Source: Strigomonas culicis (taxonomy: Eukaryota; Euglenozoa; Kinetoplastea; Trypanosomatida; Trypanosomatidae). From it: a stretch of DNA of 20,728 bases. A model generated the notes under the pieces. It saw only the letters and a list, made by a program, of their open reading frames with translations. It ran no database searches and was not told where the DNA came from. The stretch's first letter is position 1, and each line of letters starts with the position of its first letter. The translations under genes and the position numbers were made by a program. Where the stretch lies: assembly GCA_000482145.1 (NCBI GenBank), contig AUXH01000341.1, positions 1 through 20,728 on the forward strand. The letters are read 5' to 3'. Positions 11,831 to 17,760 of the stretch are shown here, one piece after another.

Positions 11831-14709
11831 ATAAGGCAGCCACTGCTTCTACCAAACACGTCCCCGACCCCGCGGGCGCGCCCTCTGGGGCCAAGAAGGC
11901 GGAGTCCGACTCCCTTCGCCGGCGGCTCCCGGCCATCCTGTTGGACAGCTGGGAGGTGCGCAAGTTTGCGACGGAGGGCTCCGTGCTGCCCAACGCGCTG
12001 ATCTCCTGGGACGTGGACGGCGACGGCATCGAGGAAGTGGTTGTGGGGACGACCGAAGGGCACCTGCTGGTGCTGAAGCCCGAGTGCCGGGCGCCGATCT
12101 TCACCTATCTCCTCGGCGCCACCATCTCGATCCTCCTCTACTCCGAGCGCCAGCAGCGGCTCGTGCTGTGCACGATGGAAGGGCACTGCGAGGTGTTCGA
12201 GTCCTTCCTGAGCCGGAAGTTCCTACCGCCGCAGCAGGAGCCCAGGCAGAGTGTGCCCTCCACGCCGCCGTCGGTCGTGCTCGCGGACGAGGCTGGCCAC
12301 GCGCCGACGATGCCGCGGAGCAGCAGCGGCGCCCACGTGACGACCCCCGCCGCGGTGTCGCAGTGGCGCAGCCTGCACACCAAGGAGGCGGGCGCCCGGG
12401 TGAAGGGCAGCCTGCCGTCCGTCAGCTCACACACGTCGCTGTACGACTCGGAGGCGCCCACCGCTGCCACCACCGCCAACAACGTCTTTCACATCGCCTC
12501 GAACTGTCTGTGCGGCGCCCTCGGCAGCGACTACCACAACAACCACAACCTGCTCTTTCTCGGCTCCTACGACCGGCGCCTCTACGTGTACAACATCCTC
12601 ACGGGTGAGTGTCTGCTGTCGCTCTTCTGCCACCACCCCGTTATGGCCGTGCGGAGCTTCTCCGTCCCGGTGCCGAGGGCCGGCAAGGGTGCGTCGCTGG
12701 CCGCCGGCGCGCGGCGGCGCGGCGAGGGCGACGAGAGCCCCGCGGAGGACGAGAGCGTCCCCCTCGTCGCCGTCGCGACCAGCCACGCGATGGTGCTGCT
12801 GCCCGCCGCGCGCACCGACGTCGAGGCGTGGGGTCTCAAGGAGGCCGCGACGCAGCGGTCGCTGATCCTGGCGAACGGCGCGCGCGCGGCGGCGCCCGCC
12901 GCCCTCGACGACCGGCCGCCACAGCCGCTGCGGGGCGCGGAGGGCAGCGCCGCGATGTCGCGCGTCGCGAGCACCGGCAATGCCACCGCCACCGGCGCCA
13001 ACCCCAACCCCAACCCGAACGCCAGCAGCGGGCTCACGAGCCACGCGAACATGACGTCGCTACCGCCGCCCATGTTGGTGCACCCGCTGTGGTTTCTCGA
13101 GATCGAGCCGGAGGCCATCCGAGTGGTCGACACAAACGAGCTGCAGGACGCCGCGCCTGACGGGGAGGCGGCGGCGGCGTCCGTGGGCGGGCACGGCGAC
13201 TCGGCGAGCGCGCCGCCGACGGGCCCCAGCGGGGGCGGCAAGGATGCGGCGGACGAGGACGGCGGCACGATGGCGAAGCGTGAAGTGGTGCACCTCGCCA
13301 TCGACATTGACGTGTCGGTCAGCGCGACGCGCGCGGTGCTGGTGGCCGCCTGCGAAGACGGCCGCGCCTTCATCCTCAGCCTCGCCATCGAGGAGGCGCT
13401 GCTGGTCGCGGAGCGCTCCGAGCGGCTTGCGGCCCCGGCGGCGGCGGCGCCCGCGGCGCCGGGTGTGGGGCAGGGCCGCACCCCGAGCATCCCGTGCCTG
13501 GAGCAGCCCGATCCCACGCACGAGCGCGTCCTCAACGATGGCAGCGCGAGCGACGGGCCGCCGCCGCCGCCGCGCTCGCACGTGCTACATGACTTCAGTC
13601 GGCACGAGCGGCAGCGGCCGGCGCCGCCGCCCGCGGCGGCCAAGGGCTTCTCGGTCTTGCACACGACCACCAACACGCACCACGGCGCGGCCGCGGTCGA
13701 CGCGCCGTCGCTGGCGGCGGCGCTGCTGACCGTCGAGGTGCCCTTCCCGCCGCTCACCAAGCCGCCGCACGCGCCGCCGCCGTCGCCGGTGCACCGCCGC
13801 GGGCCGAGCTCCCCGCGGCGGCGCGGGTGGCGCAGCGGGGACGACGTGCGCGCGGCGCGGGAGCCGCTCGCACTGCTGCTGCGCGTCGAGTGCGCGTGGG
13901 CGAGCGGGTTTGACCGCACGCCGCTGGTGCAGCGCGCCCGCGTCTATCGTGTCCGCGCGGATGAGTTCAGCGCCGTCTTTGTCTCCGTCAGCGGCGACTG
14001 CTACGCGGTGGACCCCGACCGGCGCACGGTCGTGCGGAGCTCCATCAAGGCGGACTGCACCTCCTTCACCATCATCGCCGGCGGCTCCTCCATCATGGCG
14101 GGGTGGCGCCGCGAGCCGTTCCGAGAGGAGGGCGGCAGCGGCACGGCCAACCGCAACCTGCTGAGCGGCGCCGTCGGCCGCGCTGTGTCCTGCGTGTGCA
14201 TCGGCGTCGACGAGCTGTGCATCTACTCCGTGGGGGAGGCCTACCTGACCATCACGTACCGGCAGTTGATGGACGCGCAGCAGAAGGGCAGCCGCGGCGG
14301 GACCACGCCGGGGGGTAGCTTCGGCTGTCCACCCTCGCCGGTCGCCTCCATGGGCGCCTCTCCGGCGGTCGTGGGCGAGACGGGGAACAGCAGCTTCGCG
14401 GAGCTGCCCTACTCACTGTGCTGCACGCCGAGTCAGGTGGCGGGCCTGTCCGCGCTGGACGGTCTGCCAGCGCCCTTCGCGTACACGCCGCTCGTCAGCG
14501 CGGCGCAGCAGGAGGAGGAGGCGCTGCTGCTGGAGCTCGGGCAGCGGCTGGCGCAGCTGGAGGCAGACGCGACGGGCGGCGGCGCGGCGAGTGGCCTGGT
14601 CCTGTGGAGCCCCGAGCAGTACATCAGCTATGCCCGTCAGGTGCTCACCAAGGGCTTCACGGAGGAGGAGTGGCGCGTGCTTCAGGATCTGGATGTGTGT
14701 GAAACATAA
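11827..14709 (+). CDS. ITFG2-like FG-GAP/beta-propeller protein with long disordered inserts
   Basis: A 960-residue protein taken from the ATG after the splice site; an upstream extension to 11476 would add 117 residues encoded by T-rich spacer. Near the N-terminus, ALISWDVDGDGIEEVVVGT (57-75) is an FG-GAP-like repeat with a DxDGDG calcium-type loop (D62, D64, D66), followed by blade-like strands (TEGHLLVLKP; RLVLCTMEGHCEVFE). Further blade-like pieces appear at 240-262 (NLLFLGSYDRRLYVYNILTG), 311-327, 487-519 (including AVLVAACEDGRAFILSLA) and 713-812. Between them are Ala/Pro/Gly/Ser-rich inserts (about 131-215, 285-310, 351-415, 440-480, 530-680). The blade order and the segment SGDCYAVDPDRRTVVRSS recall ITFG2, a KICSTOR subunit that restrains mTORC1. 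Orthology is a hypothesis; a generic propeller scaffold is the alternative. Confidence 0.8.
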   Translation: MNKAATASTKHVPDPAGAPSGAKKAESDSLRRRLPAILLDSWEVRKFATEGSVLPNALISWDVDGDGIEEVVVGTTEGHLLVLKPECRAPIFTYLLGATISILLYSERQQRLVLCTMEGHCEVFESFLSRKFLPPQQEPRQSVPSTPPSVVLADEAGHAPTMPRSSSGAHVTTPAAVSQWRSLHTKEAGARVKGSLPSVSSHTSLYDSEAPTAATTANNVFHIASNCLCGALGSDYHNNHNLLFLGSYDRRLYVYNILTGECLLSLFCHHPVMAVRSFSVPVPRAGKGASLAAGARRRGEGDESPAEDESVPLVAVATSHAMVLLPAARTDVEAWGLKEAATQRSLILANGARAAAPAALDDRPPQPLRGAEGSAAMSRVASTGNATATGANPNPNPNASSGLTSHANMTSLPPPMLVHPLWFLEIEPEAIRVVDTNELQDAAPDGEAAAASVGGHGDSASAPPTGPSGGGKDAADEDGGTMAKREVVHLAIDIDVSVSATRAVLVAACEDGRAFILSLAIEEALLVAERSERLAAPAAAAPAAPGVGQGRTPSIPCLEQPDPTHERVLNDGSASDGPPPPPRSHVLHDFSRHERQRPAPPPAAAKGFSVLHTTTNTHHGAAAVDAPSLAAALLTVEVPFPPLTKPPHAPPPSPVHRRGPSSPRRRGWRSGDDVRAAREPLALLLRVECAWASGFDRTPLVQRARVYRVRADEFSAVFVSVSGDCYAVDPDRRTVVRSSIKADCTSFTIIAGGSSIMAGWRREPFREEGGSGTANRNLLSGAVGRAVSCVCIGVDELCIYSVGEAYLTITYRQLMDAQQKGSRGGTTPGGSFGCPPSPVASMGASPAVVGETGNSSFAELPYSLCCTPSQVAGLSALDGLPAPFAYTPLVSAAQQEEEALLLELGQRLAQLEADATGGGAASGLVLWSPEQYISYARQVLTKGFTEEEWRVLQDLDVCET

Positions 14710-15156
14710 ATGCGAGGTCGTGGGTCATTTACAGCTGTTTTTTGTTATTGTTTCCTATTCGAGAATTTGGGTTTTTTTTTTGAGTGTTTATGTTTTGATT
14801 TTTGATTATTATAGATGCTGGCTTTTTTTCTCTTGTGTCAAGAAACATGCGTGATGCTGATTCTATTCCGCCCTCTTTCTCAACAAATACATCTTCTGTT
14901 TTCAATTCTTATCAACTAGAAAGGAGTACGACTACTTTTTTTCCCTTTTTTTTTAGATTCGAAGTTAGATTTTCTGTTCCATTATACATTCATATATTAA
15001 GACATAATCCACTACTTTATATTTTCTCTGTCTTATATATTTATTACTCCTCTTAGATATCATTGCTATACAACAGTACTCCCTTGTTAATTCTTTTTTT
15101 TATTATTATTGTTTATTTAGACTTTTATCTTTTAGACCTTTCCCTCTCTCTCCCCC
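14710..15156 (+). other. Intergenic region between ITFG2-like gene and 691-residue protein
   Basis: This 447-base spacer is very T-rich, with many T homopolymers (14772-14780, 14936-14954, 15094-15101) and several possible acceptors (14955-14956, 15119-15120, 15134-15135). Small frames at 14802-15056 and in the overlap with the preceding gene are low complexity and cross likely splice signals, so they are not called. No RNA gene is seen. Confidence 0.7.
15119..15135 (+). promoter_or_regulatory. Predicted acceptor AGs for the 691-residue protein
   Basis: TTTAG at 15116-15120 and TTTTAG at 15130-15135 both follow T-rich tracts, giving 5' UTRs of 36 or 21 bases. A further pure pyrimidine run (15138-15156) directly abuts the ATG at 15157. 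Confidence 0.5.
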
Positions 15157-17232
15157 ATGTCGCAACTAGCACAGGTTCACTCCTTGCGTTCCGATGACCA
15201 CTGCATCTCGGATCGTGGAGCCCACAACAGCAACGGCAGCGGCCTCAAATCCGGCCTGCGACTGGCGCAGACCCTAGACAAGCGCATGCTCTCGTCCATC
15301 ACGATCGTCTCCTCCACCGATGAGGACGGGGAGGAGGAAGCGGCCCGCGCCTGCGTGTCGCCGCCGGTCGCCCCACCCCCCACCGTCGCGCCCCATGCGA
15401 GTGCGTGGCGAGCGACGAGCGGCAACAGTGGCAGCAGCAGCGCGGAGCCGCGGCCCAGCTCTCTGGAGGCGGATGGCACGCCCCCGCACCGGCCTCTTCC
15501 GCTGCACCCCCTCAACCTCAACACCCTCGGCGAGCGGCACGGCCACAAACACCAGCAGCCCGCGCAGCCTCCCGCGTCCGCCTGGGACCCGATGGAGCAC
15601 GCGTGCGTGGTGGGGACGGCGGACGACGGAAGGGAGAACGCGCCGCACCGTCCGAGCGCGCGCAGCGGCAAGGGCGCGGGGGGCGCGGCGCGGCCCCTCT
15701 CCGCGTGCCCATCGCCGCCGCCCGCCGGCGCCGTCCCCGACGCCGTGGCGAAGCTGCTGCCGCCGGCGGTGCGCTCGCCCAGCATCGCGGCAGACCTGAT
15801 TGCGGCGCCGCGGGACGCCGCGGGCCGCGCCGCCGACCCGCCGGAGGGGAACACGCCCTTCTGCGCGCTCCACATGGCGCCGCTCGCGCGGCTGGAGGAC
15901 CGACTCGAGGCACAGCTACAGCAGCAGGCAGCAGCGGGTCGGCACCGCGGCGCGGCGCCGCTCGTCACGGTGCTCAGCGATGACGACGATGCCTTGGAGG
16001 AGTTCATCCTCTGCCCCTTCAGCGTGCTCTCCTGCTGCACGCAGGGGCGCCACGCGCGGCGCGACCTGATGCACCCGCGGCTGGTGCACCAGCACGCCCT
16101 CACCGTCGCGCGCACGACACAGACACTACGCGCCGACCACGCGGTGCTGCAGCTCCAGTACAACAGCATGCAGAGGCGGCTGAGGAGCCAGAAGACGGTC
16201 ATCGCACAGTTGCAGCGCGAGATGGAGCAGCTGCGGCAGTACGTCCTTGCCGCGCACGGCGGCAGCGGTGACATGGAGGAGGCGGGGCAGGGCAAGACCC
16301 TCCCGCGGGACGTCAGCCCTCTGTCGAGGGACGGCGCGGAGGACAAGGACAGTCATGGCGAGAGCGCCTACGCGCGGCGGCTGCGCAGCCGCACGTCATC
16401 CGCCGCCCGCCTGCAGCACCCCGCAGAGTCCCAACAAGCGCAGCAGCAGCAGCAGCAGCAGCAGCAGGACCGCCGCGCGGCGGCGACGGCGCCCCGCAAG
16501 GCGCTGGTCGACGAGCTGCAGACCCCCAAGTACGGCCCACGCGCCTGCAGCCATCGCTACCTCTCGTCGGAGGCGGCCACGGCCGACGCGAGCGAGGCGG
16601 GCTTCTCCACCTACCATGACGACTCCGGCATCAGCCCCATCTCCAGCGCCTCCTTCGACCTTGACGGCGACGGAGACGGGGAGCTTGCGGCGATGCACGC
16701 ACTCATACGGTCGCCCTCCGTCTCCCCGCAGCTGGCGGCGGCGGACCCCCCGTGCGGCGGCGATGCGAGGAGGCTGCAGCACTCCCCCCCGTCGGCGCCG
16801 TCGCTCGTCAGCACGACCCATGTGCCCGCTCAACTTGCCGCGGCCCCCTCACCGATACAAGAGACCTCCGCCGTCGCGGCGGCAGCAGAGGCGAGCCCCA
16901 CCCCGCCGTCACCGTGGTCCACCCACACCCCGCAACGCCGCTGCCGCAGCACCAGCAGCCACACGGTGCTGCTGAAGCGCCCCGTCACGGTGAGCGCGCC
17001 GGCCGCGGGGCGGGCTGCGTGGAGCGCCGCGGCAGGGGGGCGCGGCGCGTCCCGCAAGCGCCGCGCCAGCCCGCGCCTGCAATTCTGCCGTCGGGAGAGC
17101 ACGCCAGTGAAAACGGAGGAGCCGCTGCTGCCTCTGGACGAGTTTCACTCGGAGAACGCGACGCAGGTGAATGACCGACCAGCGTTGCGCAGCGCGGCAA
17201 GTCACGCACATCTGAAGAAGAGTGAGTGGTAG
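15157..17232 (+). CDS. Unrecognised low-complexity protein with a short coiled coil
   Basis: I do not recognise this 691-residue protein. Residues 1-230 are Ser/Pro/Ala/His-rich and probably disordered. The most structured part is 230-365: a Cys/His patch (TPFCALHM), a short helix (LARLEDRLEAQLQQQ), an acidic turn (LSDDDDALEEFILCPFSVLSCC) and a heptad-like helix (about 316-365, TLRADHAVLQLQYNSM and RSQKTVIAQLQREMEQLR) likely to be a coiled coil. A nine-Gln run follows at 429-437. The C-terminal third has many Ser-Pro/Thr-Pro pairs and a basic cluster (SRKRRASPR, 632-640) that could be a nuclear signal. No transmembrane segment or enzyme motif is visible. GC-rich codon use matches its neighbours, so it is a real gene. 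The start has an uncertainty: a second in-frame ATG lies at 15286. Confidence 0.8.
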   Translation: MSQLAQVHSLRSDDHCISDRGAHNSNGSGLKSGLRLAQTLDKRMLSSITIVSSTDEDGEEEAARACVSPPVAPPPTVAPHASAWRATSGNSGSSSAEPRPSSLEADGTPPHRPLPLHPLNLNTLGERHGHKHQQPAQPPASAWDPMEHACVVGTADDGRENAPHRPSARSGKGAGGAARPLSACPSPPPAGAVPDAVAKLLPPAVRSPSIAADLIAAPRDAAGRAADPPEGNTPFCALHMAPLARLEDRLEAQLQQQAAAGRHRGAAPLVTVLSDDDDALEEFILCPFSVLSCCTQGRHARRDLMHPRLVHQHALTVARTTQTLRADHAVLQLQYNSMQRRLRSQKTVIAQLQREMEQLRQYVLAAHGGSGDMEEAGQGKTLPRDVSPLSRDGAEDKDSHGESAYARRLRSRTSSAARLQHPAESQQAQQQQQQQQQDRRAAATAPRKALVDELQTPKYGPRACSHRYLSSEAATADASEAGFSTYHDDSGISPISSASFDLDGDGDGELAAMHALIRSPSVSPQLAAADPPCGGDARRLQHSPPSAPSLVSTTHVPAQLAAAPSPIQETSAVAAAAEASPTPPSPWSTHTPQRRCRSTSSHTVLLKRPVTVSAPAAGRAAWSAAAGGRGASRKRRASPRLQFCRRESTPVKTEEPLLPLDEFHSENATQVNDRPALRSAASHAHLKKSEW
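16441..16467 (+). repeat. (CAG)9 trinucleotide repeat, coding for polyglutamine
   Basis: Nine perfect CAG triplets encode Gln429-Gln437 of the 691-residue protein. Such tracts are prone to length change and often sit in disordered linkers. Confidence 0.9.
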
Positions 17233-17256
17233 ATATATATATATATATTTTTTTTT
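17233..17256 (+). repeat. (AT)n plus T run immediately after a stop codon
   Basis: The AT dinucleotide run begins one base after the TAG at 17230-17232 and merges into nine T residues. It forms the very start of the 3' UTR. Confidence 0.75.
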
Positions 17257-17630
17257 GCACCAGTACGTACGCTTACTCACGCGTTTGTGCGTATTGTTCA
17301 CACACACACACGCAAAAAGAGAATTATTTCTGTATTTGTTGTGGTACCAACCATTTTGGTGGTTTGAGTATGGCCAATGTAAGGATATATCGTTTTATTT
17401 AACGTTGTCATTGCGAACCGTTGTTCAACAGCAGTAGCGATAAAAAGAAAGGATTGCATATGTGGATCTCTGAAGCTTGATGGGCTGTCATTTTGCTTTC
17501 TCTCTCTACCTCTGTCTACTTGGTCGAGCAGCTGTGAAAGTAAAGGAGTTGCTGTTCTTTTTTTTTTTTGTATATATATTTTTTCAAGAACAGGAGTAAA
17601 GGAAAAGTGAAACGGAAAAGAGGCAAGTAT

Positions 17631-17656
17631 ATCTTTTCCTTTTCTTTTCCTCCTAG
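17631..17656 (+). promoter_or_regulatory. Predicted polypyrimidine tract and acceptor AG for the kinesin
   Basis: A nearly pure T/C run ends in CTCCTAG, AG at 17655-17656, giving a 104-base 5' UTR. Alternatives are AG 17717-17718 (42 bases) and AG 17750-17751, which would leave only nine bases before the ATG. Confidence 0.5.
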
Positions 17657-17760
17657 CAATTACAATTTGTATGTAGACATCCCGAGTCACTATTAATATT
17701 ATTATTTTTTTTATATAGTAGAAAAAGCTGATTCTTTTTTTTTTTGCTAAGCGTCTTCCC

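Larger units (their letters stand above)
17233..17760 (+). other. Intergenic region between the 691-residue protein and kinesin
   Basis: This 528-base AT-rich spacer opens with an AT repeat and T run directly after the stop codon. It then has a CA repeat at about 17299-17311, a T run near 17558-17569, a strong pyrimidine tract at 17631-17654 with AG at 17655-17656, an ATG-TAG pair at 17671-17676 and a last T run at 17734-17745. Overlapping minus-strand frames in the spacer are AT-driven and not called. No RNA gene is seen. Confidence 0.7.

Noticed and set aside
16657..16692. An EF-hand-like DLDGDGDGEL segment in the 691-residue protein
   Set aside because: The loop lacks an acidic residue at the final position and has no flanking helices or partner hand; it sits in a disordered region.
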